From: Streptomyces qinglanensis
GTDB lineage: Bacteria > Actinomycetota > Actinomycetes > Streptomycetales > Streptomycetaceae
Assembly (NCBI RefSeq): GCF_900111245.1
Contig: NZ_FOGO01000007.1
Span: 186,001-250,000, forward strand
Direction: 5' to 3'
DNA length: 64,000 bases
Both the position numbers and the translations under genes were made by a program. Position 1 is the stretch's first letter; every line of letters begins with the position of its first letter. Below, in pieces: positions 25,414 to 33,940 of the stretch. Under the pieces are notes generated by a model, which did not search any database, had not been told where the DNA came from, and saw nothing but the letters and a program-made list of their open reading frames with translations.

Positions 25414-26088
25414 CTACTCGTCGGCCGGAGACTCCTCCAGCAGTCCTGCATCGTGGACGAGGAGAGCGAGCTGGACGCGGTTGTTGAGGCCGAGTTTGGT
25501 CAGGATGCGGGAGACGTGTGTCTTGACGGTCGGCACGCTCATGTAGAGAGACGCCGCGATCCGGGCGTTGGCCAGTCCGCGGCCGACTCCGAGCGCCACC
25601 TCGCTCTCCCGTTCGCCGAGCCGGGCGAGGGCGTCCTCGGCGCGGGAGCGGCGGGTGTCCCGGCCCGCGGGGGTGACGTGCTGGATGAGCTGGCGGGTGA
25701 CCGCGGGGGAGAGCACGGGCTCCCCGGAGGCCACTTTCCGCACTGCGGCCAGGATGTCGGCGGGTGGAGTGTCCTTCAGCAGGAAGCCCGCGGCTCCGGC
25801 ACGCAGGGCGCGCAACACCTGGGTGTCGGCGTGGAAGGTGGTCAGGACGACCACCTCGGGAGGTTCGTCACGCGCCCGGAGCAGCTCGGTTGCGGCGAGC
25901 CCGTCCATGGCGGGCATCCGGATGTCCATCAGGACCACATGCGGACGGTGCTCGTCGACCAGTCGCAGCACCTGGCTGCCGTCCGCGGCCTCCCCCGCGA
26001 TCTCGATGCCCTGGGTGCCTCCCAGCATCAGCCGGAGCCCGGCCCGTACGAGAGCGTCGTCGTCGACAAGGAGCACGCGGATGGTCAT
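25414..26088 (-). CDS. NarL/LuxR-type response regulator without adjacent kinase
   Basis: 224 residues. The receiver domain has the acidic pair and phospho-Asp in order (LLVDDDALVRAG, VVLMDIRMPAMDG, VVVLTTFHADT, GFLLKDTPP). The C-terminal LuxR helix-turn-helix has LGERESEVALGVGRGLANARIAA and VPTVKTHVSRILTKLGLNNRVQ. The usual partner histidine kinase is missing: upstream is a monooxygenase and downstream an LLM oxidoreductase. No ribosome site precedes ATG 26088. Confidence 0.88.
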   Translation of the reverse strand: MTIRVLLVDDDALVRAGLRLMLGGTQGIEIAGEAADGSQVLRLVDEHRPHVVLMDIRMPAMDGLAATELLRARDEPPEVVVLTTFHADTQVLRALRAGAAGFLLKDTPPADILAAVRKVASGEPVLSPAVTRQLIQHVTPAGRDTRRSRAEDALARLGERESEVALGVGRGLANARIAASLYMSVPTVKTHVSRILTKLGLNNRVQLALLVHDAGLLEESPADE

Positions 26089-26169
26089 GCACATACCGTA
26101 GCCAGCCGCTACCCGGCCTCCGCCTCTGCCCTGCGGAGCCCTCGCTCGGCACCTGCGAGCCGGGTGCGC

Positions 26170-27384
26170 TCACGCGCGGGCACCCGCGTCGTCGCCTACC
26201 GGTGCGTCCCAGTCGATGCGGTAGTCCAGCAGCCAGTCGCTGCCGGAGTCGTCGTCGCGCCCTGGGCCTTTGCGGGCCTCCGCAGGGCGCGGAACGACCC
26301 GGTCGTTCAACCGGGCGCTGCGTTCCACAACGGCCTCGACCCGGTTCCGGCGCAGTGACTCGAAGCGGGAGAACGCCTCCGGCACCCCGGGGAGGTCGCG
26401 GAGGCATTTGGCGAGGACGACGCTGTCCTCGATCGCCATGGAGGCGCCCTGCGCCGCGTTGGGCGCCGCCGCGTGCGCCGCGTCCCCGAGCACCACCATG
26501 GAAGCGCGGTGCCAGACGGGGGTGCGGGCCATGTCGTAGGCGTTGGTGGCCACGATGCCCCGGCTGCCCCGGACGATCTCGGCAGCCGGCGAGGCGTCCT
26601 CGGAGAGGAGCGCGAGGACGTGGTCCCGCCAGCGGTCGAGTTCCGCGGGTGTGCCGGTGGCCAGTTCCTCCCGGTCGAGTTCGCCGCCCGGGGTGTTGGC
26701 GAACCACCAGACCTCGCCGTCGGGCGCCGCGGTGCAGCCGAGGAACGCGCGCCGCCCCTGGATCATCCGGTAGGTGCCGGGAGGCGGCGCCGCCTCCGGG
26801 GGGACCTCCGGTGTGTAGCCGCACACCGTGATCTGCCCGGTATGGCGCGGCGCGGGTGCACCGGGATCGATGAGGGTGCGGGTGACGGAGTGGAGACCGT
26901 CGGCCCCGACGAGCAGGTCCCCTTCGGCGCACGTGCCGTCGGCGAAGCGGGCGGTGACCCTCCCGTCGGGAGCCGTGTCGGCGGCCACGAGGCGCTTGCC
27001 GTGCTCGATGGTGACACCCCGGCGGATCGCCTCATCATGGAGCGCGCGATAGAGGGTCGCGCGCCGGAGCGTGCGCGGGCCGAGGGTCCCGGTGTCGTCG
27101 GCGCCGCCCCCGGCGACCGGCCGCACGCCCACGCTGTCCCCGGTGTGCGCGAGCATCTCCACGCGTTCCGCGGGAAAGGAGACGTCCAGGACAGCCCGGT
27201 GGGCGTCGACGGTGCGCAGGGCTTCCAGTCCGTTGTGGAAGAGCACGAGGAAGGCCCCGGCATCATCGGCGCCGGTCCGGTACGCCTCGTGGACGGTCGA
27301 GCTGATCCCCGCCTTGTGCAGGGACATCGCCGTCATGGCTCCGGCGATACCGCCGCCGACGATGAGCGCGTGCCGCTGCCTCAT
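26170..27384 (-). CDS. FAD-dependent monooxygenase (PHBH-type)
   Basis: 404 residues. The FAD motifs are ALIVGGGIAGAMTAMSLHKAG (dinucleotide fold, residues 6-26), DLLVGADGLHSVTR (DG motif) and VVLGDAAHAAAPNAAQGASMAIED (GD motif). This is the group of aromatic hydroxylases and antibiotic-modifying monooxygenases. Start ATG 27384 is fixed by GGAGGT. The 81-bp gap to the response regulator suggests they may be cotranscribed. No polyketide genes are adjacent, so the substrate is open. Confidence 0.85.
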   Translation of the reverse strand: MRQRHALIVGGGIAGAMTAMSLHKAGISSTVHEAYRTGADDAGAFLVLFHNGLEALRTVDAHRAVLDVSFPAERVEMLAHTGDSVGVRPVAGGGADDTGTLGPRTLRRATLYRALHDEAIRRGVTIEHGKRLVAADTAPDGRVTARFADGTCAEGDLLVGADGLHSVTRTLIDPGAPAPRHTGQITVCGYTPEVPPEAAPPPGTYRMIQGRRAFLGCTAAPDGEVWWFANTPGGELDREELATGTPAELDRWRDHVLALLSEDASPAAEIVRGSRGIVATNAYDMARTPVWHRASMVVLGDAAHAAAPNAAQGASMAIEDSVVLAKCLRDLPGVPEAFSRFESLRRNRVEAVVERSARLNDRVVPRPAEARKGPGRDDDSGSDWLLDYRIDWDAPVGDDAGARA

Positions 27385-27605
27385 GGCACCTCCTGTCGCT
27401 ACGCGTTGCCGTTCATGCCGCTCTCCCCTACTGACCGCCCGCAGGGGCCGGCGGTTGCGTGCGGACGCCCTCGGATGCGGCCCGGCCCGCCCGCCTCCCG
27501 GCGAGGACGACTGCGGGCGCACGGAGCCGCCGGTGTTGTTCGACGGCCGCCGGAGGCCGCCGCCCTGCCCGCGGGGCCACTGCCCGGACCGCCGCCGCAC
27601 CGTGG

Positions 27606-30254
27606 TCACCGGCCCAGCGCCGCCGCGAGGTAGGGCGCGGTGAGGCTGGTACGGGAGCCTGCCACGTCCTCCGGGGTGCCGGCGGCGACGATCCGCCCGC
27701 CCCGGTCACCGCCGCCCGGCCCCAGGTCGATGACCCAGTCGGCCCCGGAGATCACCGCCGGATCGTGTTCGACGACGATGACCGTGTGACCGGCCCGGAC
27801 CAGCCCGTGCAGTTGCCCCAGCAGCACCTCCGTATCGGCCGGATGCAGCCCGGTGGTGGGCTCGTCCAGGAGGTAGAGCGTGTGGCCGCGGCGGACACGC
27901 TGGAGTTCGGCGGCGAGCTTGATGCGCTGCGCCTCGCCGCCCGACAGCTCCGTCGCCGGCTGTCCCAGCCGCAGGTACCCCAGGCCGACACGCTGCAGGG
28001 CGTCCAGGCCGCGCCGTGCGGCCGGAACGTCCGCGAGGAACTCGGCAGCGGCGTCGACCGTCATGCCCAGAACCTCGGCGACGGTCACTCCCCGGTAGGT
28101 GATCTCCAGGGTCCGAGGGTTGTAGCGCGCCCCGTGGCAGTCCGTGCACGGCGCATAGGTACCGGGCAGGAAGAGGAGTTCCACCGCGATGTACCCCTCG
28201 CCCTGACAGGTCGGGCAGCGGCCTTCCGCGACGTTGAACGAGAACCGTCCGGCTCCGTATCCCCGGGCCTTGGCCTCGTCCGTGGCCGCGAAGACCTTGC
28301 GCACCGCGTCGAAGAGTCCCGTGTAGGTCGCCAGGTTGGAGCGCGGGGTGCGCCCGATGGGCTTCTGGTCGACGCGCACCAGCCGGTCCACCGCCTCCAG
28401 CCCCTCTACCGCGGCGACACCGGCTCCCCGGTCCCCGGACGGAGGCTCCTCCGCCCCCCGCTCCGCCTCGTCCGTGCCCCCGCCGGCGGCCTCTCCCGTC
28501 TTCTCCGCGGCGGCCGCCCCGGTGCCGGTGTGCGCCGCCACGACGTCGGCCAGGACCTGAGTGACCAGCGTGGACTTACCCGAACCTGACACCCCCGTGA
28601 CAGCCGTGAACACGCCGAGCGGAAACGCCACATCCAGCCCTCGCAGGTTGTGCCGCGTCACCCCGGACAACGACAGCGTGCGCTCCGTCCGGCGCGGCCG
28701 GAGCTGCCCCTGCGACCGGGTGCCGCGGCCGGGACGGGCGGACTCCGGTACCCCGGAGACAAGGGAGCCCACGCCGTCGCCCTCCGCCGCGGGGAGCACG
28801 CCGGGCCCGGAGGCGCCGAGGGGGCCCGTTCCCGCGGCGCCGGGGACCTCCGCGGGGAAGAGGTAGGTGCGCGTGACGGAGCGCTCGGACCCCGCCAGCC
28901 CGGGCACCGGGCCGCTGTAGAGCACCTCGCCTCCGTGCTCGCCCGCACGGGGGCCGACGTCCACGACCCAGTCGGCCCGCCGGACCACGGCCATCTCGTG
29001 CTCCACCACGAACAGCGAGTTCCCCGCTTCCCGGAGCCTGTCCAGGACCCTCAGCAGCGCCTCGGTGTCGGCGGGGTGCAACCCGGCCGACGGCTCGTCC
29101 AGGACGTAGACCACGCCGAAGAGACCGGACCGCAACTGGGTCGCCAGCCGGAGCCGCTGCAGCTCCCCCGCCGAGAGGGTGGGCGTGGGGCGGTCGGTGC
29201 TGAGATAGCCCAGGCCCAGCTCCACGAGCACGTCGATGCGGGAGACGAGATCGCTGCAGAGGGTGTCGGCGACGCTCTGCCGGATGCCTTCTTCGGGGGC
29301 CCCTCCCCCCTCCCCTCCCCCCATGGCGGTGCGCAGCACCCCGGCCAGCCCTTCCAGCGGCAGGGCCGCCAACTCGGCGATGTCCCGGCCCGCGAACGTC
29401 ACGGCGAGCGCCTCCGGACGCAGCCGGCGGCCGCCGCAGACCGGACAGTCGGCGCTGGCCAGGAACCGTCGCACGCGCTGCCGCAGGGTGGCGCTCTTCG
29501 TCTCCGCGAAGGTGTGCAGCACATACCGCTTCGCACTCTGGTAGGTGCCCTGGTAGGGCCGCTGGATACGGCCCGCCTCCCGCACCGGGTGAACGGTGAC
29601 GACCGGCTGCTCGTCCGTGAAAAGCAACCATTCGCGCTGCTCGGACGGCAGCTCCCGCCACGGACGGTCGATGTCGTAGCCGAGCGCCGCGGTCACGTCC
29701 CGCAGGTTCTTGCCCAGCCACGCTCCCGGCCACGCCGCGACTGCGCCCTCCCGGACACTGAGCGACGGGTCCGGGACCAGCGACTCCTCGGTGACCCGGT
29801 GTACGACGCCCAGCCCGTGGCACTCTGCACAGGCCCCGGCTGCCGTGTTGGGCGAGAAGGCATCCGAATCCAGCCGCTCGGCACCGTCCGGATACTGCCC
29901 GGCGCGCGAGAAGAGCATCCGCAGCGAGTTCGACAGCGTGGTCACCGTTCCGACGGACGAGCGGCCCGTGGGCGTCGAGCGCCGCTGCTCCAGCGCCACC
30001 GCGGGCGGCAGTCCGGTGACCTCCTGGACCCGCGGCGCTCCGACCTGGTGGATCAGCCGCCGCGCATAGGGGGCGACCGACTCGAAGTAGCGGCGCTGTG
30101 CTTCCGCATAGAGCGTGCCGAAGGCCAGCGAGGACTTGCCCGAACCCGAGACACCGGTGAAGGCGACCAGCGCGTCCCGCGGGATGTCCACGTCCACGCC
30201 GCGCAGATTGTGCTCGCGGGCGTCACGCACCCGTACGTAACCGTCGTCGCTCAT
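27606..30254 (-). CDS. UvrA-like ABC ATPase (UvrA2/DrrC class)
   Basis: 882 residues with two UvrA-type ATPase modules. The first has GVSGSGKSSL, CPVCGGRR, LSAGELQRLRL and VLDEPSAGLH; the second has GVSGSGKSTL, CPTCQGEGY, LSGGEAQRIKL and LLDEPTTGLH. It is shorter than repair UvrA and starts directly with the first module, as in UvrA2 and DrrC, which protect against DNA-binding drugs rather than serving general excision repair. A Glu/Gly/Ala-rich insert follows the second Walker A. ATG 30254 matches the family start; ATG 30272 is possible. Divergent from the gene at 30349. Confidence 0.87.
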   Translation of the reverse strand: MSDDGYVRVRDAREHNLRGVDVDIPRDALVAFTGVSGSGKSSLAFGTLYAEAQRRYFESVAPYARRLIHQVGAPRVQEVTGLPPAVALEQRRSTPTGRSSVGTVTTLSNSLRMLFSRAGQYPDGAERLDSDAFSPNTAAGACAECHGLGVVHRVTEESLVPDPSLSVREGAVAAWPGAWLGKNLRDVTAALGYDIDRPWRELPSEQREWLLFTDEQPVVTVHPVREAGRIQRPYQGTYQSAKRYVLHTFAETKSATLRQRVRRFLASADCPVCGGRRLRPEALAVTFAGRDIAELAALPLEGLAGVLRTAMGGGEGGGAPEEGIRQSVADTLCSDLVSRIDVLVELGLGYLSTDRPTPTLSAGELQRLRLATQLRSGLFGVVYVLDEPSAGLHPADTEALLRVLDRLREAGNSLFVVEHEMAVVRRADWVVDVGPRAGEHGGEVLYSGPVPGLAGSERSVTRTYLFPAEVPGAAGTGPLGASGPGVLPAAEGDGVGSLVSGVPESARPGRGTRSQGQLRPRRTERTLSLSGVTRHNLRGLDVAFPLGVFTAVTGVSGSGKSTLVTQVLADVVAAHTGTGAAAAEKTGEAAGGGTDEAERGAEEPPSGDRGAGVAAVEGLEAVDRLVRVDQKPIGRTPRSNLATYTGLFDAVRKVFAATDEAKARGYGAGRFSFNVAEGRCPTCQGEGYIAVELLFLPGTYAPCTDCHGARYNPRTLEITYRGVTVAEVLGMTVDAAAEFLADVPAARRGLDALQRVGLGYLRLGQPATELSGGEAQRIKLAAELQRVRRGHTLYLLDEPTTGLHPADTEVLLGQLHGLVRAGHTVIVVEHDPAVISGADWVIDLGPGGGDRGGRIVAAGTPEDVAGSRTSLTAPYLAAALGR

Positions 30255-30348
30255 CCTTCCATGATCGGACATGTGCCCGAGTCCCAGCAGCAGCGGCCCG
30301 GTCCCGGGAGTGGCCACGGTGCGTGAAGGGCGCGCGGGGGTGGTACCC

Positions 30349-31803
30349 ATGGCCGCCATGGAGTGGTTCACGCCGTGGTTCCCCGCGTCCGGATACGGGC
30401 TGAGCCGACTGGTTCTCCAGCGTGCGCTGGCCGGGGTCTACCTCGTTGCCTTCCTCTCGGCGGCGTTGCAGTTCCGGGCCCTGCTGGGCGAACGCGGTCT
30501 GGTGCCCGCCGCGGCGTTCACGCGCCGGGTGCCGTTCCGCGCCTCCCCCAGCCTCTTCCACTGGCGGTGCGGCGACCGCTTCACGGGAGCGTGTGCCTGG
30601 GCGGGTGCCGCGCTGGCCGCCGCAGTGGTGGCGGGCGCCGCGGATGCCGTGCCCCTGTGGGCCTCGATGGTGTTGTGGGCACTGCTGTGGTTCCTCTATC
30701 TGTCGTTCGTGAACGTCGGTCAGATCTTCTACGGCTTCGGCTGGGAATCACTGCTGCTGGAGAGCGGATTCCTCGCGATCTTCCTGGGCAATGCGCAGAC
30801 CTCGCCCCCCGTGCTGACTCTGTGGCTGATGCGCTGGCTGCTCTTCCGGGTGGAGTTCGGCGCGGGGCTGATCAAGTGGCGCGGCGATGCCTGCTGGCGC
30901 AACCTGACCTGCCTCTACTACCACCACGAGACCCAGCCGATGCCCGGACCGCTGAGCTGGTTCTTCCACCACCTCCCACGGCGGATGCACCGGATGGAGG
31001 TGGCCGCCAACCATGTGGCCCAGCTCGTCGTGCCCTTCGGGCTGTTCTTTCCGCAGCCGGTCGCCACCATCGCGGCCGGGCTGATCATCGTCACGCAGCT
31101 GTGGCTCGTCCTGTCGGGCAACTTCTCCTGGCTCAATTGGCTGACGATCGTCCTGGCGCTCTCGGCTGTCGATCCGTCTCCCGCGACGGGCACCTCCTCC
31201 TACGGACCGACTCCGCTGTGGTTCGCAGTCGTGGTGTGCCTCGCAACGGTGCTGATCGTCGTGCTGAGCTGGTGGCCCGCACGCAATCTGCTCAGCCGGA
31301 CCCAGCAGATGAACCGCTCTTTCAACTCCCTCCATCTGGTGAACACCTACGGTGCCTTCGGCAGCGTGACCCGCGTCCGGCACGAGATCGTCCTGGAGGG
31401 CACGGACGAGGAGCAGGTCACGCCGGGCACGGTGTGGCGCGAGTACGATTTCAAGGGCAAGCCGGGGAACGTGCGCCGGCTGCCGCGGCAGTTCGCGCCG
31501 TACCACCTGCGTCTGGACTGGCAGATGTGGTTCGCCGCGCTGTCCCCTGCCTACACCCGCGGCTGGTTCGAGCCGTTCGTCTCCCGACTGCTGGAGAACG
31601 ACCCGGCCACAGTGCGGCTGCTGCACACCAACCCGTTCCCGCAGCAGCCGCCCACCCATGTACGGGCGTTGCTGTACCGCTACCGCTTCACGACACGGGA
31701 GGAGCGGCGAGAGACGGGGGCCTGGTGGCACCGCACCTTCGAGCGCGAGTTCCTGCCACCGGTCGCGCTCTCCGGGAACTCAGACGGGCGCCACCGCTGG
31801 TGA
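30349..31803 (+). CDS. Lipase maturation factor family membrane protein
   Basis: 484 residues. The N-terminal 330 residues hold about seven membrane spans with family marks GLVPAAAFTRR, GWESLLLESGFLAIFLG, LLFRVEFGAGLIKWRGDACWRNLTCLYYHHETQPMP (quoted in parts of the LMF1 family) and FFPQPVATIAAG. The rest is a soluble domain with NTYGAFGSVTRVRHEIVLEGT and LDWQMWFAAL. In animals LMF1 helps fold secreted lipases; the bacterial role is unproven. Start ATG 30349 behind GGGGGTGG; ATG 30358 is possible. Confidence 0.87.
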   Translation: MAAMEWFTPWFPASGYGLSRLVLQRALAGVYLVAFLSAALQFRALLGERGLVPAAAFTRRVPFRASPSLFHWRCGDRFTGACAWAGAALAAAVVAGAADAVPLWASMVLWALLWFLYLSFVNVGQIFYGFGWESLLLESGFLAIFLGNAQTSPPVLTLWLMRWLLFRVEFGAGLIKWRGDACWRNLTCLYYHHETQPMPGPLSWFFHHLPRRMHRMEVAANHVAQLVVPFGLFFPQPVATIAAGLIIVTQLWLVLSGNFSWLNWLTIVLALSAVDPSPATGTSSYGPTPLWFAVVVCLATVLIVVLSWWPARNLLSRTQQMNRSFNSLHLVNTYGAFGSVTRVRHEIVLEGTDEEQVTPGTVWREYDFKGKPGNVRRLPRQFAPYHLRLDWQMWFAALSPAYTRGWFEPFVSRLLENDPATVRLLHTNPFPQQPPTHVRALLYRYRFTTREERRETGAWWHRTFEREFLPPVALSGNSDGRHRW

Positions 31804-31824
31804 CCGCGACCGCTGCCCACGGCT

Positions 31825-31844
31825 GGTGACCGCAGTTGGTCACC
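31825..31844. terminator. Hairpin between converging genes
   Basis: GGTGACC (31825-31831), 6-nt loop, GGTCACC (31838-31844), 21 nt after the membrane-protein stop. The rest of the 303-bp gap to 32106 shows no convincing gene. Confidence 0.45.
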
Positions 31845-32106
31845 GCGGCTGTGCGGATGGCTGGCTCTTCTCGCACCCGTCTGCGTTCCGCCTGTGCGTG
31901 CAAAGGAGGATCCCTCATCGCCGTCCTCGCTCTCGACCCGGTGTTCCGGCCGGGGTGCCCTCTCGCCCCGGTGGAAGCAGTCTGCCCTGGCGGCTGCGCT
32001 GGTGGGCAACTGCCGCATTTCCGGTGGACAACTGGCCGGTTGTGCATAACCCCGCCACCCGATCGGGCGAGGGCGGTGACGGGGTGCGGACGGGGGCGAA
32101 CAGCAC

Positions 32107-33453
32107 TCAGCGCGTCGGGACCCGCGCCACCTCGGGCGAGTCCGACTCGAGCGGCACGGACCAGGACCGCACGAGCCCCAGCTGTGCCGCCTGCCGGGGC
32201 AGCACCGCATCCAGCGCCCAGTCCGCCAGGACCCGGATCCGGTTCCCCGGCATGGCCGCGAGGTGGTACCCCCGGGTCACCAGGTTGGCGAGCGGTCCCG
32301 AGAGCGGCACCCGCAGCGGGTTCGCGGCGGCCTTGACCCCGCCCAGGTCCACCATGAATCCGAGGTCGTGGTGCTTGTAGGGGCGCGGCTCCCCGTGCCC
32401 GAGGGAGGCTGCGAGATTGCGGCCCGCGGCCTTCCCCTGCCGCACCGCGTGCTGCGCCGTCATCGGAGTGATCTCCCCCGGCCGGGTCAGATCCGGCACG
32501 GCGGCCGCGTCACCGCAGGCCATGACCTCCGGCCTGTCCGGCACCCGCAGGTACTCGTCGACCACGATGCGCCCCTGCCGGGTCTCCAGCCCGAGATCTT
32601 TGACGACGGGATCGGGCCGTACCCCCACACACCAGATCAGCGAGCGGGTCGGTACGACCTCTCCGGTGTCCAGCACCACCCCCTCGCTCGTCGCCTCCTG
32701 GACGGAGGTCCCGGCCCGCACCTCGACCCCCCGCTCGCGCAGCACCTCGTCCGCGGTCTCGGAGAGACGGTGATCCAGTTCAGGCAGCACGCGTGGCGCG
32801 ACGTCGAGCAGTATCCAGCGGGTCCGCACCTCCCGCGTCCGCCGACGGCCCGCCGGTCCGCGCTCGTGCGCCTCCTGCCGGCTGTGCTGCCGGGCCAGCG
32901 ATTCGGCGAACATCTGACCGTGTGCCGCGACCTCCGTGCCGGTGTAGCCCGCGCCGACGACCACGAAGGTCCGGCGGGCCGCTGCTTCCTCCGCGTCCTC
33001 GGCAGCGGCAGCCAGCGCGATCTGCCTGTTGATGTGATCGCGGAGGTAGAGAGCCTCCGGCATACCGCGAAAGCCGTGCGCATGCTCGGCTGCTCCGGGG
33101 ATCGGCAGCAGCTTGTTGACGCTGCCGACCGTCAGCAGCAGCCGGTCGTAGCCGAGCTCGCCCGAACGGCCCTCGGGGTCCACGTACCGGAGGCGGCGCC
33201 CGTCGAGATCGACGCTGTCGACCTCGCCCAGGACGAGCCGCACCCGCGGCAGCGTGCCCGCGAGCGAGACCGAGACCCGCCGCGGCTCCAGGACACCCGA
33301 CGCGACCTCCGGCAGCAGCGGCAGGTAGAGGAAGTAGTCGTTGGGGTTGACCAGGATGATCTCCGCTTCGTCACGGAGCGTGCGGGACAACGTACGCGCG
33401 GCCCTGTAGCCGGCGAATCCAGCTCCGACGATCACAATGCGGGACCGGCTCAC
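32107..33453 (-). CDS. Type II NADH dehydrogenase-like FAD oxidoreductase
   Basis: 448 residues, a two-dinucleotide-fold flavoprotein. FAD binds at RIVIVGAGFAGYRAAR (residues 5-20) and MACGDAAAVPDL; NAD(P)H at FVVVGAGYTGTEVAA (about 165). NPNDYFLYLPLLPEVASG is typical of the NDH-2 group, which passes electrons from NADH to menaquinone at the inner membrane face without pumping protons. The loop after the second fold (RQEAHERGPAGRRRTREVR) is unusually basic. GTG 33453 has GGAGGAGGT 7 nt upstream. Confidence 0.88.
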   Translation of the reverse strand: MSRSRIVIVGAGFAGYRAARTLSRTLRDEAEIILVNPNDYFLYLPLLPEVASGVLEPRRVSVSLAGTLPRVRLVLGEVDSVDLDGRRLRYVDPEGRSGELGYDRLLLTVGSVNKLLPIPGAAEHAHGFRGMPEALYLRDHINRQIALAAAAEDAEEAAARRTFVVVGAGYTGTEVAAHGQMFAESLARQHSRQEAHERGPAGRRRTREVRTRWILLDVAPRVLPELDHRLSETADEVLRERGVEVRAGTSVQEATSEGVVLDTGEVVPTRSLIWCVGVRPDPVVKDLGLETRQGRIVVDEYLRVPDRPEVMACGDAAAVPDLTRPGEITPMTAQHAVRQGKAAGRNLAASLGHGEPRPYKHHDLGFMVDLGGVKAAANPLRVPLSGPLANLVTRGYHLAAMPGNRIRVLADWALDAVLPRQAAQLGLVRSWSVPLESDSPEVARVPTR

Positions 33454-33670
33454 AACCGGGACCTCCTCCCAGCACGGGGCCGGGGCCCCGCACCCGCACG
33501 GGCCCCGGCCGTCTGTCGCGGATCTGCCGGGTTTCCCACCGCCTCCCCCACCAAACCGCGCGCCGCAACGAGCCGGACGCAGCAGACATCTGCCCGACCA
33601 GGCCCGTGCTCCACCCGTCCGCGGGAGCGACGACCCCGCGCATGATCCACCGGGCGCCGCAGGCACCGGG

Positions 33671-33692
33671 AGGGGGTGAGCGAGCACCCCCT
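33671..33692. other. Hairpin in the 301-bp gap before tRNA-Pro
   Basis: AGGGGGTG (33671-33678), 6-nt loop, CACCCCCT (33685-33692): 8 perfect pairs. It lies upstream of both flanking genes, so it is not an obvious terminator. The AT-richer bases 33695-33712 behind it probably hold the tRNA promoter. I see no gene in 33454-33754. Confidence 0.5.
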
Positions 33693-33754
33693 GAAGTGCT
33701 GTATTGTTCTTTGTGCGCGAGCGGCGAGGGAAAAGCCCCGAGCCGAGCGAGCAC

Positions 33755-33828
<74 letters not shown>

Positions 33829-33846
33829 CCGGTAAAGCAGCAGGTG

Positions 33847-33870
33847 AGAGGCACCCTACGGGGTGCCTCT
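33847..33870 (+). terminator. Terminator behind tRNA-Pro
   Basis: AGAGGCACCC (33847-33856), loop TACG, GGGTGCCTCT (33861-33870) followed by TCT: a perfect 10-bp stem with a stable tetraloop, 18 nt after the tRNA. Confidence 0.85.
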
Positions 33871-33876
33871 TCTGCG

Positions 33877-33910
33877 TCTCACACCGGCCCGCCTCTCACA
33901 ATTTCTCACG
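33877..33910. repeat. Three TCTCAC repeats between attL and the integrase gene
   Basis: TCTCACA at 33877 and 33894 and TCTCACG at 33904, all in the same direction. Short direct repeats here fit arm-type integrase binding sites of attL; inference from position. Confidence 0.4.
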
Positions 33911-33940
33911 CAGCCTCGACGGGGCTCCCGGCGAAGGCCA

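Noticed and set aside
24288..30254. Part of an antibiotic biosynthetic cluster
   Set aside because: Two flavoenzymes and a UvrA2-like protein are suggestive, but there are no synthase, tailoring transferase or exporter genes nearby.
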